Of a stretch of 57,158 nucleotides of DNA, positions 1 to 8,122 are shown one piece after another. The stretch lies in the NCBI RefSeq assembly GCF_013870525.1, contig NZ_JACBXD010000051.1:1-57158 (forward strand). The letters are read 5' to 3'. The position numbers and the translations under genes are program-made. Below the pieces are notes generated by a model. The model was not told the origin of the DNA, did not search any database, and was given only the letters and a program-made list of their open reading frames with translations. The DNA is from Amycolatopsis pittospori (GTDB lineage: Bacteria > Actinomycetota > Actinomycetes > Mycobacteriales > Pseudonocardiaceae). How positions within the stretch are numbered: position 1 is the stretch's first letter; each line of letters starts with the position of its first letter.

Positions 1-1300
1 GTTGCGAGGGCCGCTGGAACTCGCGGACGGGTTCACCCGACGGAGCGACCTGAGCCGGAGCCGGAGCGGCCTGGGCCGTCTGGACGTTCTGTACGGGCGG
101 CGCGGCCTGAACGGCGCCACCGGCAACGGGCGCCGGAGCCGAAGCGGCACGACGCTCAAGTCGTTCGAGACGGGCCAGCAACGCGTCGGCGCCTTCGGCG
201 ACCGACGGCAGCAACATGCGCGCCGTCAGCAGTTCCAGCACCAGCCGCGGCGAGGTCGCGCCGCGCATCTCCAAGAGTCCATTGTGGACGATGTCGGCGT
301 AGCGGGAGAGCGTGGCCGGCTCCAGTTTGCCCGCCTGCTCCTTCATCTTCTTGAGCTCGTCGTCCGGCGCGGAGACCAGTCCGCGCTCACCCGCGTCGGG
401 CACCGAACGCAGCATCACCAGGTCGCGCAGGCGGTCGAGCAGGTCGGTGGCGAACCGGCGCGGGTCGTGCCCGGCCTCGGCGAGCCGCTCGACGGTGCCG
501 AACACCCCGGCCGCGTCGTCCGCGGCCAGCGCGTCGACCATGCCGTCGATGAGCGCGACGTCGGTGACACCCAGCAGGGACACCGCCCGCGAGTAGTCGA
601 CGCCGTCCGGCCCGGCGCCGGCCAGCAGCTGGTCCAGTACCGACTGCGTGTCACGCGCCGAACCGCCGCCCGCGCGAATGACCAGCGGATACACCGCGGG
701 CTCGACCTTCGCGCCTTCGTCGGCGACGTTGCGTTCGAGCAGCTCCCGCATCGAGCTCGGCGGGATCAGCCGGAAGGGGTAGTGGTGCGTCCGCGACCGG
801 ATGGTGGGCAGCACCTTGTCCGGTTCGGTGGTCGCGAAGATGAAGATCAGATGCTCGGGCGGCTCTTCCACGATCTTCAGCAGGGCGTTGAAACCCTGCG
901 TGGTGACCATGTGCGCCTCGTCGATGATGAAGACGCGGTAGCGCGAGTCGGCCGGGGCGTAGAAGGCCCTGTCCCGCAGCTCACGGGCGTCGTCGACACC
1001 ACCGTGGCTGGCCGCGTCGAGTTCGGTGACGTCGACGCTGCCCGGCCCCTCGGGCGCGAGGTTGCGGCACGAGTTGCACTCGCCGCACGGGTCCGGCGTC
1101 GGACCCTTCGCGCAGTTCAGTGACCGCGCCATGATGCGCGCGCTCGACGTCTTTCCGCAGCCGCGAGGGCCGGAGAAGAGGTAGGCGTGGTTGATACGAC
1201 CGGCGGCCAGCGCGATGCGCAGCGGGTCGGTCACATGCTCCTGCCCGACGACCTCGGCGAAGGTAGCCGGACGGTACTTTCGGTATAGAGCTAGAGCCAC
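1..1300 (-). CDS. dnaX: DNA polymerase III gamma/tau subunit, partial (C-terminus beyond window)
   Basis: Clamp-loader ATPase of the replicative polymerase. Reading the minus strand from a GTG at 1300 gives MALALYRKYRP, the classic DnaX N-terminus. Walker A GPRGCGKT lies at residues 44-51, the zinc-binding Cys cluster at C63, C72, C75 and C78, and Walker B IIDEAH near 125-130. The last visible part, after about residue 370, is Ala/Pro-rich linker typical of tau. The frame stays open to base 1, so the C-terminal domain and stop lie outside. Nearness to the SRP RNA gene is a common actinobacterial arrangement. No frameshift signal is visible in the part present. Confidence 0.95.
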   Translation of the reverse strand, partial: MALALYRKYRPATFAEVVGQEHVTDPLRIALAAGRINHAYLFSGPRGCGKTSSARIMARSLNCAKGPTPDPCGECNSCRNLAPEGPGSVDVTELDAASHGGVDDARELRDRAFYAPADSRYRVFIIDEAHMVTTQGFNALLKIVEEPPEHLIFIFATTEPDKVLPTIRSRTHHYPFRLIPPSSMRELLERNVADEGAKVEPAVYPLVIRAGGGSARDTQSVLDQLLAGAGPDGVDYSRAVSLLGVTDVALIDGMVDALAADDAAGVFGTVERLAEAGHDPRRFATDLLDRLRDLVMLRSVPDAGERGLVSAPDDELKKMKEQAGKLEPATLSRYADIVHNGLLEMRGATSPRLVLELLTARMLLPSVAEGADALLARLERLERRAASAPAPVAGGAVQAAPPVQNVQTAQAAPAPAQVAPSGEPVREFQRPSQ

Positions 1301-1383
1301 GGCGTTGAATCTAACAGTGGTGCGAAGCGCCTCCTTTGAGGGCGGCGGTGGGGGCACGGATGGATACCGGGAGGGCACGACAG

Positions 1384-2217
1384 GTGAGACCAGCACCGAC
1401 CCCCGGCAGGTATCCGGTCCGCTTCGGCATGGCCGAACTGCTCCGCGACGCCGACCGCCCCAACGCCTGGATGATCACCGTCGACGGCGTCGCGCAGTCG
1501 CACGTCAACCTCGACGACCCCACGGATCTCGAGTTCGACTACATCCGCCGGATCGCCGACGTCATCGACTGCCTCGGCGAAGGACCACTCGACGCGCTGC
1601 ACGTCGGTGGCGCGGCCTGCACGCTCCCCCGCTACGTCGCCGCGTCGCGGCCACGCTCGCGCCAGCTGGTCTTCGACGCCGACGGCGAACTCGTCGCGCT
1701 GATCCGCGAGCATCTGGGTCTGAAGGGACTGAAGGTCCGTGTCGGCGACGGCCGTGAAGGCGTCTCCGCGAGGTACGACGCGTCGGCTGACCTGGTCGTC
1801 GTGGACGCTTTCGAGCGCGGAGTCTTCGCCGGTGGGCTCGCGACGGTGGAGTTCACGAACGAGGTCGCCCGGGTGCTGCGACCGGCCGGTACCTACCTCG
1901 CGAACGTCTCGGACGGCCCCAACCTGCCGTTCCTTCGCCGCTTCCTGGCGACACTGGCGACGTCGTTCCCGCATATCGCCCTGCTCGCGGAACCCGGCGT
2001 CCTGCGAGGCCGCCGCTTCGGGAACGTCGTGGTCGCCGCGTCGCGGATCGAACTGCCGGTCGTGGCCCTGACTCGCCGGGCCGCGTCGTCGCCCTACCCG
2101 GCGCGCTGCGTGGCGGGCGAGGACCTGCGGGAACTTCAGGGGAAGGCCAAACCGATCACCGACGCGGTTCCGATGCCCTCACCGGTGCCCCCGAAAGACG
2201 TCTTCGGGGTCTTTTAG
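1384..2217 (+). CDS. Spermidine synthase-like SAM-dependent methyltransferase-fold protein
   Basis: A 277-residue Rossmann protein of the spermidine synthase-like family. A glycine-rich SAM or dcSAM-binding loop (HVGGAACTLPR) is followed by an acidic residue at the end of the next strand (LVFDAD) and by LVVVDAF, the usual motif IV region. Actinobacterial members of this type often lack a demonstrated polyamine role, so the substrate is unknown. I chose GTG 1384 because GGGAGG sits about 9 nt upstream. An ATG at 1360 and a TTG at 1336 are in frame but have no obvious ribosome-binding site. It is divergent from dnaX with about 80 bp between them. Its stop codon lies inside a terminator hairpin. 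Confidence 0.8.
   Translation: MRPAPTPGRYPVRFGMAELLRDADRPNAWMITVDGVAQSHVNLDDPTDLEFDYIRRIADVIDCLGEGPLDALHVGGAACTLPRYVAASRPRSRQLVFDADGELVALIREHLGLKGLKVRVGDGREGVSARYDASADLVVVDAFERGVFAGGLATVEFTNEVARVLRPAGTYLANVSDGPNLPFLRRFLATLATSFPHIALLAEPGVLRGRRFGNVVVAASRIELPVVALTRRAASSPYPARCVAGEDLRELQGKAKPITDAVPMPSPVPPKDVFGVF
2189..2215 (+). terminator. Intrinsic terminator overlapping the stop codon of the upstream gene
   Basis: Stem CCCCGAA/TTCGGGG with the 7-nt loop AGACGTC, followed by TCTTTT. The final T of the T-run is the first base of the TAG stop at 2215-2217, so the hairpin encodes the last residues of the protein. Confidence 0.75.
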
Positions 2218-2274
2218 CAACGCCCCAGAACCCGGTCACCTGGGCACCCGAGCCACCCAACGGCGGGGGTCCGG

Positions 2275-2318
2275 GGGGGGCGAAGCCCCGCCGGGCGGGT
2301 TTGGGGTTGCACCCCAAA
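2275..2318. repeat. Two G/C-tract hairpins between convergent transcripts
   Basis: First hairpin GGGGC-GAA-GCCCC at 2275-2289, inside a run of G residues. Second hairpin TTTGGGGT-TGC-ACCCCAAA at 2300-2318. They lie between the plus-strand methyltransferase-like gene and the minus-strand SRP RNA. The A-run at 2316-2321 is the U-run that follows the SRP RNA on the minus strand. Confidence 0.5.
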
Positions 2319-2327
2319 AAATTGAGG

Positions 2328-2413
2328 GGACCCCGCGCACCCGTCAGAGCTTGCTTATCCTTGCTGCCTTCCGGCCCTGGGGAGGTTCACAAGATGGACG
2401 CCGCGCGGGGTCC
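2328..2413 (-). ncRNA. ffs: Signal recognition particle RNA, small bacterial (4.5S) type
   Basis: The minus strand carries the hallmark SRP RNA tetraloop region CCGGAAGGCAGCAAGG (about 2362-2376), flanked by the conserved asymmetric loop. The ends pair perfectly: GGACCCCGCGC at 2413-2403 with GCGCGGGGTCC at 2338-2328, giving an 86-nt hairpin RNA. It is followed by CCTCAATTTTTT, so the terminal stem plus U-run works as a terminator. A TACACT -10 box (2426-2421) sits 7 nt before the inferred 5' end. The RNA pairs with Ffh to target membrane proteins. Exact ends are inferred from pairing. Confidence 0.93.
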
Positions 2414-2461
2414 GAGGACCAGTGTAGTCACTCCTGCTCCGGGGTGGAGGACAGTGGGGGT

Positions 2462-3364
2462 ATGAGTAGTTCGTTCACGGCTCCGACCTGGGCCGATGTC
2501 CGTAAAGCCGCCGAAGCCGTCCGCCCGTTCGTGCGACGGACGCCACTGTTGCGCGCCGAGGTCGACGGGCGGCCGCTGGTCCTCAAACTGGAGCATCTGC
2601 AGCGGAGCGGGTCGTTCAAACTGCGGGGCGCGGTGAACGCGCTGGTGAGCGGGCAGTTGCCGGAGCGGGTACTGACGGCGTCCGGCGGCAACCACGGGTT
2701 GGGAGTGGCGACGGCGGCTTCGCTGCTGAATCTGCCTGCGACGGTGTACGTGCCGGAGTCGGCTCCGCTGGCGAAGGCCCAGAGGATCGAAGCCGCGGGC
2801 GCGAAGCTGATCCGGCACGGAGCGACCTACGCCGAGGCGGCCGCGAAGGCGCTCGAAGCGGCATCTGAGCCGGGTACGCGGTACCTACCCGCGTACGACG
2901 ATCCGACCGTCGTCGCCGGTCAGGGGACCGTGGCGGCGGAGATCGTCGAGGACGCGCCGGACGTCGACGCGATCCTGGTCGCGGTCGGCGGTGGTGGTCT
3001 GGTCGCCGGGACGTCGCTGGCCGGGGTGCCGACGTTCGCCGTCGAACCGAACCGGTGCCGCGCGCTCAACGCCGCGCTGGAGGCGGGTGAGCCGGTGGAC
3101 GTCGAGATCGACTCGGTGGCCGCGTCCGCGTTGGGCGCGACCAGGATCGGGAGCGTCCCGTTCGGGGTTCTCCGGGATCGGGTGACGTCCGTGCTGGTCA
3201 GCGACGCGGAGCTGCTCGCCGCGCGAGACCGGCTCTGGGAGGAGTTCCGCCTCGCCGTCGAGCCGGCCGCCGCGGTGCCGTTCGCCGCGTGGCTGGCCGG
3301 GCGGACCGAGGGTGACCTGCCTTGCGTGATCCTGTGCGGCGCGAACAGCGAGTGGACCCCCTGA
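2462..3364 (+). CDS. Threonine/serine dehydratase-like PLP enzyme
   Basis: A fold-type II PLP enzyme of 300 residues, the length of a catabolic (regulatory-domain-free) threonine/serine dehydratase. Visible are SGSFKLRGA with the Schiff-base Lys at about 53, the substrate loop SGGNHG at 74-79, and the PLP phosphate loop GGGGL at 176-180. It would deaminate Thr or Ser to the 2-oxoacid. Racemase or diaminopropionate-type activity cannot be excluded. The start is the ATG at 2462 because upstream sequence is the SRP RNA promoter region. It converges on the histidine kinase with only 3 bp between the genes, so no separate terminator is possible there. Confidence 0.85.
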   Translation: MSSSFTAPTWADVRKAAEAVRPFVRRTPLLRAEVDGRPLVLKLEHLQRSGSFKLRGAVNALVSGQLPERVLTASGGNHGLGVATAASLLNLPATVYVPESAPLAKAQRIEAAGAKLIRHGATYAEAAAKALEAASEPGTRYLPAYDDPTVVAGQGTVAAEIVEDAPDVDAILVAVGGGGLVAGTSLAGVPTFAVEPNRCRALNAALEAGEPVDVEIDSVAASALGATRIGSVPFGVLRDRVTSVLVSDAELLAARDRLWEEFRLAVEPAAAVPFAAWLAGRTEGDLPCVILCGANSEWTP

Positions 3365-3367
3365 GCC

Positions 3368-4843
3368 TCAAGCGGCCCGGAACCGGACCTGGAACTCCGT
3401 CCGCCCCGGACGGCTGGTCACCCCGACCTGACCGCCGTGCGCGGCGACGACGGCCGCGACGATCGCCAGCCCGAGGCCGGTACTGCCCGCCGCCCGCGAC
3501 CGCGAATCGTCGCCGCGGGCGAACCGTTCGAAGACGTCCGGGAGGATCCGCGGCGGGATCCCCGGCCCAGTATCGACAATGGACAGTGTCACCACCGAGT
3601 CCATGATGGACAGAGAGGTGGTGACCTCGGTGCCTGCCGGGGTGTGCGTGCGAGCGTTGCCCAGGAGGTTGATCACCACCTGGTGCAGCTGGTCCGCATC
3701 GCCGGTGACGGTGATCGGTTCGGGCGGAACCTCCAGCAGCCATTTGTGCTCGGGGCCAGCGACGTGCGCGTCGGCGACGGCGTCCGCCACCAGCCGCGAA
3801 AGATCGACCGGTTCGTGCACCACCGGACGTCCGGAGTCGAGCCGCGCGAGCAGCAGCAGATCCTCGACCAGACCGGTCATCCGCGTCGATTCCGATTCCA
3901 CCCGGCCCATCGCGAAGGCGATGTCCGGCGGCACCTCGGAACCGGACCGCCGGGTGAGTTCCGCGTAGCCGCGGATGGCCGCCAGCGGCGTCCTCAGTTC
4001 GTGACTGGCGTCCGCGACGAACCGTCGTACCCGGCTTTCACTGGCCTGGCGCGCGGAAAGCGCGTGGGAAATGTGGCCGAGCATGCGGTTGAGCGCGAAG
4101 CCGACCTTGCCGACCTCGGTCCGCGGATCGGTGTCCACTTCGGACACTCGTTCGGACAGCGCGACCTCGCCGCGGTCCAGCGGGAGTTCCGCGACCCTGG
4201 TCGCGGTGGCGGCCAGGCGGTCGAGGGGTTTCATGGTGCGCCGCACGGTCACCGCGCCGAGCGCGCCCGCGACCAGGATGCCGCCGATCGCGACGCCGCC
4301 GAAGATGAAACCCAGGTTCCACAACGTATCCGTGACGTCCTTGGTGGGCAGTCCGGTGATCGCGACCCCGCCGCCCGATGTCGTCTTCGCCACCACACGG
4401 TATTCCCCGAGCGAGGGGCCGAGGTCCACGCTGCGCGGTTTGTCGTCGAGCCCCGAACGCAGCAGGGTGCCGACCTGTACGGGGCTGATCTCGTCGTGCG
4501 GGAACGGATCGGTGATCTTGGCGTCGTAACTGGACCTCAGCACCGCCGCGAGCACCCGCCCGTCCGGGAACACGTTCACGAACAGCGATCCGGTGCTCTG
4601 CCCGTACGCGCGCAGGCCCTCCGGTACGCGGTCGCCGCCCGGACGGCCCGGGGGCGGCGGACGGCTGCCGCGTTCGCTGGTCTCGGCGATCCGCGCGTCG
4701 AGCTGGCCCATCAGGAAGTCCCGCAGCGCCAGTTCGGTCACCACGCCCACGACCAGGCAGACGAGCGCCAGCAGGCCCGCGACCTGCGCGATCAGCCGCC
4801 GTCGCAGGGACCACGGCCGCCTACCCCGCGGGCTTGAGGACAT
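3368..4843 (-). CDS. Two-component sensor histidine kinase (OmpR-class partner)
   Basis: A 491-residue membrane kinase. TM1 is at about 16-40, an extracytoplasmic sensor at 41-177, TM2 at 178-200, then HAMP. The phosphoacceptor is in SHELRTPLAAIRGY (His281). The ATPase domain has N-box NLLGNARTHTP (Asn396), DTGPGIP (424-430) and GSTGLGLA (453-460). It is downstream of the response regulator with a 23-bp overlap, so the two are co-translated. The sensor sequence shows no recognisable ligand domain. It resembles mycobacterial TcrY/PrrB-type kinases, but the signal is unknown. It carries two GTCC-N5-GGAC palindromes (3599, 4133). Confidence 0.93.
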   Translation of the reverse strand: MSSSPRGRRPWSLRRRLIAQVAGLLALVCLVVGVVTELALRDFLMGQLDARIAETSERGSRPPPPGRPGGDRVPEGLRAYGQSTGSLFVNVFPDGRVLAAVLRSSYDAKITDPFPHDEISPVQVGTLLRSGLDDKPRSVDLGPSLGEYRVVAKTTSGGGVAITGLPTKDVTDTLWNLGFIFGGVAIGGILVAGALGAVTVRRTMKPLDRLAATATRVAELPLDRGEVALSERVSEVDTDPRTEVGKVGFALNRMLGHISHALSARQASESRVRRFVADASHELRTPLAAIRGYAELTRRSGSEVPPDIAFAMGRVESESTRMTGLVEDLLLLARLDSGRPVVHEPVDLSRLVADAVADAHVAGPEHKWLLEVPPEPITVTGDADQLHQVVINLLGNARTHTPAGTEVTTSLSIMDSVVTLSIVDTGPGIPPRILPDVFERFARGDDSRSRAAGSTGLGLAIVAAVVAAHGGQVGVTSRPGRTEFQVRFRAA

Positions 4844-5570
4844 ACCCGGCGCCCCGCATCGTGTGGATCATCGGCTCCCTGTCGGCGTCGATCTTCTTGC
4901 GGAGATAGGAGATGTACAGCTCGACGATGTTGGCCTGGCCGCCGAAGTCGTAGCTCCACACACGATCCAGGATCTGCGCCTTCGACAGCACACGCTTCGG
5001 GTTGCGCATGAGATAGCGCAGCAGTTCGAACTCGGTCGCGGTCAGCGGCACGAGATCGCCGCCGCGGTGCACCTCGCGGCTGTCCTCGTCCAGGGTGAGG
5101 TCGCCGACGACCAGCGTCGACCCGCTCGGCCCGGCCACCCCGCCCGCGCGCCGCAACAGCGCGCGCAGCCGCAGCGCGACCTCCTCCAGGCTGAACGGTT
5201 TGGTGACGTAGTCGTCGCCGCCCGCGGTGAGTCCGGCGATGCGGTCCTCCACCGCGTCCTTCGCGGTCAGGAACAGCACCGGCAGGTTCGGCACCTCGGA
5301 CCGCATGCGGCGCAGCACCTCCAGGCCGCTCATATCCGGCAACATGACGTCCAGGACCACCGCGTCCGGCCGGAATTCCCGCGACACGCGGACCGCTTCG
5401 GTGCCGTCGGCCGCCGTGCGGATGTCCCAGCCCTCCATCCGCAAGGCCATCGACACGAGTTCGGACAAGGTCGACTCGTCGTCGACGACCAGCACCCGCA
5501 CGGGGCTGCCGTCGGCACGGCGCAGGCCGGCCTTCGCGGAACCGGACGAAGGGACGCTCACACTGGTCAT
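4821..5570 (-). CDS. OmpR/PhoB-type response regulator
   Basis: A 249-residue regulator. The receiver domain has acidic pair D30/D31, phosphoacceptor D74 (VVLDVMLPD) and the conserved Lys124 (KPFS). A C-terminal winged helix begins near residue 150 and ends YVLKPAG. The ATG at 5570 is chosen over upstream in-frame codons because the receiver starts about 20 residues later, as in homologues. It is the first gene of the operon with the kinase at 3368-4843 and is divergent from the membrane protein at 5744. The shared 173-bp upstream region is the obvious place for autoregulation and for control of that neighbour (inference). Confidence 0.94.
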   Translation of the reverse strand: MTSVSVPSSGSAKAGLRRADGSPVRVLVVDDESTLSELVSMALRMEGWDIRTAADGTEAVRVSREFRPDAVVLDVMLPDMSGLEVLRRMRSEVPNLPVLFLTAKDAVEDRIAGLTAGGDDYVTKPFSLEEVALRLRALLRRAGGVAGPSGSTLVVGDLTLDEDSREVHRGGDLVPLTATEFELLRYLMRNPKRVLSKAQILDRVWSYDFGGQANIVELYISYLRKKIDADREPMIHTMRGAGYVLKPAG

Positions 5571-5743
5571 GCTGCCATCTTGGGCGGCGGCGTTGAGCCT
5601 TCCCTGTGTCCCTCCTGTGCGTTTCCTGTGAACGATCACCCGGCCGGGGAAGGTCACAGCCCGTGCCCACCAGCGGCACAGCTTCCGCACAGCGACGGCG
5701 CCGAGCATGGCCGCATCGAGCAGGAGCACACGGAGGCGACCAG

Positions 5744-6385
5744 ATGACCGAACCGACCAAACCCGGAGAGCCGGCCGGCCCCGCCGAGCCCGCGACGGGA
5801 GAAAGCGCCACCTGGGGCGCGCCCGCCCCGGCCGACGCCCCGAAGAAGTCCTGGTCCGGCCGCAAGACCGCGGTCGCGGCCGGGGTGGCGGTGGTGATCG
5901 CCGCCGGTGGCGGTGCCGCGATCTGGGCCGGGACCGCCGCGAACGGCGCCGAACAGGGCCAGGGCGGGATGATGATGGGCGGCCCGGGCGGCGGCCGGAT
6001 GATGGTCGGCGGCTTCCCCCGCGACGCGCTGCACGGCGATTTCGTCGTCTCCGACGGCAACGGCGGCTACAGCACCCAGCGGCTGCAGACCGGCGAGGTC
6101 ACCGAGATCAGCGCGACGTCCGTAAGCCTGACCAGCAAGGACGGCTACAAGCAGGTGTACACGATCGACTCGTCGACGAAGAAGACCGGCGACCCCAAGA
6201 CCGGCGAAACGGTGACGGTGACCGCGAAGGTCTCCGGGGACACCGCGACGGCGACGACGATCGGGCAGGCCGGGCAGATGCAGCAGCGCGGCCAGAACGG
6301 CGGACAGCCGGGGCAAGGCGGCCAGGGCGGGCCGCCGGGGCAAGACGGGCAGGGCGGTCAGGGTGGTCCTCGCCGCGGTTACTGA
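5744..6385 (+). CDS. Single-pass membrane protein with Gly/Met-rich segment and DUF5666-like domain
   Basis: 213 residues. A Pro/Ala-rich cytoplasmic N-terminus is followed by one TM helix at about 43-64, a Gly/Met patch (GMMMGGPGGGRMMVGG, about 75-90), a small beta domain with EVTEISATSVSLTSKDG resembling DUF5666 (100-170), and a Gln/Gly-rich tail. GGAGG at 5732-5736 sits 7 nt before ATG 5744. It is transcribed divergently from the two-component system, a usual arrangement for a target of that system. Function is unknown. Met-rich patches can bind Cu(I), but that is speculation. A cluster of 21-bp repeats starts 1 nt after the stop. Confidence 0.75.
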   Translation: MTEPTKPGEPAGPAEPATGESATWGAPAPADAPKKSWSGRKTAVAAGVAVVIAAGGGAAIWAGTAANGAEQGQGGMMMGGPGGGRMMVGGFPRDALHGDFVVSDGNGGYSTQRLQTGEVTEISATSVSLTSKDGYKQVYTIDSSTKKTGDPKTGETVTVTAKVSGDTATATTIGQAGQMQQRGQNGGQPGQGGQGGPPGQDGQGGQGGPRRGY

Positions 6386-6386
6386 C

Positions 6387-6470
6387 GTGATCGCAGGGAC
6401 GGCACACGTGACTGGACGGACGACAAGCGTGACTGGACGGACGGCACGCGTGATCGGGCGGACGGCGGAC
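6387..6470. repeat. Four 21-bp imperfect tandem units (cluster A)
   Basis: Units at 6387-6407, 6408-6428, 6429-6449 and 6450-6470. The best-conserved part is GTGACTGGACGGACGGCA, and the middle two units differ at only two positions. The array starts 1 nt after the TGA of the membrane-protein gene. The same units recur at 36811-36894. Confidence 0.85.
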
Positions 6471-6656
6471 ACGACGATTTGCCCGCCTTGATCGCGTGCG
6501 AGGCGTCGCCACCGCCGCCCGCTTCCGCGACCCGGTCGTACAAACCCCAGGCGGTGGTCGATTTCCCGGTACCGGCGCTCCGGTCGTCCGGAGCATGATG
6601 GGAGGAAGGCGAACGTGTCGTGTCTCGAGCGAGGCGGTGGCCCGCGCGGCGTACTC

Positions 6657-6784
6657 GCGTGCTCGAAGACGGATCTCGCGTGCCGGAAGACGGATCTCGC
6701 GTGCTCGAAGCCGTAAACCCCAAGTGCGGTGACCAAGCACGCGAGTCACGTCTCCAAGCACACGAGATCCGGCCCCGAGCACAC
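6657..6784. repeat. Three direct and three inverted 21-bp units meeting tail to tail (cluster B)
   Basis: Plus-strand units at 6657-6677, 6678-6698 and 6699-6719 share GCGTGCTCGAAGACGG. Minus-strand units at 6722-6742, 6743-6763 and 6764-6784 share GTGCTTGG/GTGCTCGG. The two sets are separated by 2 bp. They have the same GCGTG start and 21-bp period as cluster A but a divergent core, suggesting one family with subtypes. Confidence 0.75.
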
Positions 6785-6946
6785 GAGACACGCGCCCGCG
6801 CCCACCCTCACCCCGGCGAACGGGCCCGCCCACGACCCCGTCACCCACCGGGCCCATCGGGTGTTGCGACCGAAGCCGACCACCCCACCCTTGCCTAACC
6901 GACCAAGGAAAACCCCTGTCCACCGAAATAGGGCAGAGTTGAGCGG

Positions 6947-8122
6947 GTGCGGGACATCAGTGGTTCGCTGGCGAGGCAGGCCTGGGCGGTCGCGGCCGTC
7001 TGCCTGGTCGCCGACGCCGGGCTGTTCCTCATCGCCGGGCCACCGCTCTCGGCGGGCTGGCAGGCGTGGGTGCTCCTGATCGGCGGCGTCCTCGCCAACG
7101 CCGCGCTCGCCGGGCCGTCGCGGTACTCCGGCTGGGTTTCGGGCGCGCACGGCGCACTGCTCATCGCCGCGCCGATCCTGTTGTTCCCCTTCGACCACTA
7201 CCTGCAGCCCACCAACGCGGGGGTGCTGATCGCCGGCTATCGCGCGGGTGCCTGGCTGGCGACCAGACCCGCGCTCGCCGCGCTGGCCGCGATGATCGTC
7301 GGGCTCTTCGGCTGCAACATCATCCCCGCCGACCGCGGGGACCGGGACTGGCGGCTGCTGCTCATCGACGTCGGCGTCAGCGGACTGCTGCCGTGGATGG
7401 TCGGCCGGTACACGACCGCCCGGCGCGCGTACATCGCCGATCTCCAGCGCGCGGAGGAGCAACGGCGGCAACACGAAGCCGAGGCCGTGCGCCGCGCCGT
7501 CGCCGAGGAGCGGACCACGATCGCGCGCGACCTGCACGACGTGATCTCCCACCACGTCAGCGCGATCGGCGTGCACGCCGGCGCCGCGCGACTCGGCCTG
7601 CCGGACGGCGAACCCGCCGCGCGGCGTTCACTCTCGGCCGTCGAGTCGTCCAGCCGGGCCGCGATGGCCGACCTGCGGCGCCTGCTGGACCTGTTGCACG
7701 GCAAGGAGAACGGGGACGCGCAGCGACAACCGGGGCTGGACAACCTCGACGAACTGCTCGACAACCTCCGCACCGCCGGACTTCCCGCGCGGCTGACGAG
7801 TCACGGCGGACAGCGGGATCTGCCGGGCTCGGTGGACATCGCGCTCTACCGCATCGCCCAGGAGGCGCTGACGAACGCGCTCCGGCACGGTTCCGGCGGG
7901 ACCGTGGAGATCGACCTCGCCTATCGGCAGACCGAGGTCGTCCTCGCGATCACGAACGAGATCGGCCGCCTGCCCCGGAAGGCGCCCGGCGAATCGACGA
8001 AACGCGGTCTCGCCGGGATCCGCCAGCGGGTGGCGTTGTTCGGCGGGCAGGCGGAATGCGGACCGCTCGACGACGGGCGGCACTGGCGGGTTCGAGTCGG
8101 ATTTCCCTTGGAGGCCGAGTGA
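6947..8122 (+). CDS. NarL-class sensor histidine kinase
   Basis: A 391-residue kinase with about five hydrophobic N-terminal helices (residues 10-155), a short coiled coil, and a HisKA_3 domain with phosphoacceptor His197 in ERTTIARDLHDVISHHV. The HATPase domain has ALTNALRHG as N-box and a degenerate G-box ending GLAGIRQRVALFGG. The GTG at 6947 is the only start that keeps the first TM intact. The cognate regulator overlaps the stop by 4 bp. No extracytoplasmic sensor domain is present, so it probably senses a membrane-related signal, as in DesK-like kinases (inference from architecture). Confidence 0.92.
   Translation: MRDISGSLARQAWAVAAVCLVADAGLFLIAGPPLSAGWQAWVLLIGGVLANAALAGPSRYSGWVSGAHGALLIAAPILLFPFDHYLQPTNAGVLIAGYRAGAWLATRPALAALAAMIVGLFGCNIIPADRGDRDWRLLLIDVGVSGLLPWMVGRYTTARRAYIADLQRAEEQRRQHEAEAVRRAVAEERTTIARDLHDVISHHVSAIGVHAGAARLGLPDGEPAARRSLSAVESSSRAAMADLRRLLDLLHGKENGDAQRQPGLDNLDELLDNLRTAGLPARLTSHGGQRDLPGSVDIALYRIAQEALTNALRHGSGGTVEIDLAYRQTEVVLAITNEIGRLPRKAPGESTKRGLAGIRQRVALFGGQAECGPLDDGRHWRVRVGFPLEAE

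Larger units (their letters stand above)
6386..6946. other. Intergenic region of 561 bp filled with short repeats; no convincing gene
   Basis: It holds repeat clusters A (6387-6470) and B (6657-6784) plus about 190 bp between them. In that middle part one minus-strand frame (about 6605-6475) reads RSAGTGKSTTAWGLYDRV, which looks like a Walker A loop and its helix. There is no preceding beta strand and no downstream P-loop domain. I treat it as a possible remnant only. No promoter-like sequence stands out until the kinase gene at 6947. Confidence 0.5.

Noticed and set aside
1..1300. Programmed frameshift in dnaX
   Set aside because: No A-rich slippery heptamer is seen in the visible part, and high-GC actinobacteria normally make a single form.
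4593..5747. Plus-strand frame across the response regulator
   Set aside because: Opposite a well-supported OmpR regulator; His/Gln/Arg-rich shadow.
6387..6784. 21-bp units as a CRISPR array
   Set aside because: Units are contiguous with no unique spacers, and no cas gene is present.
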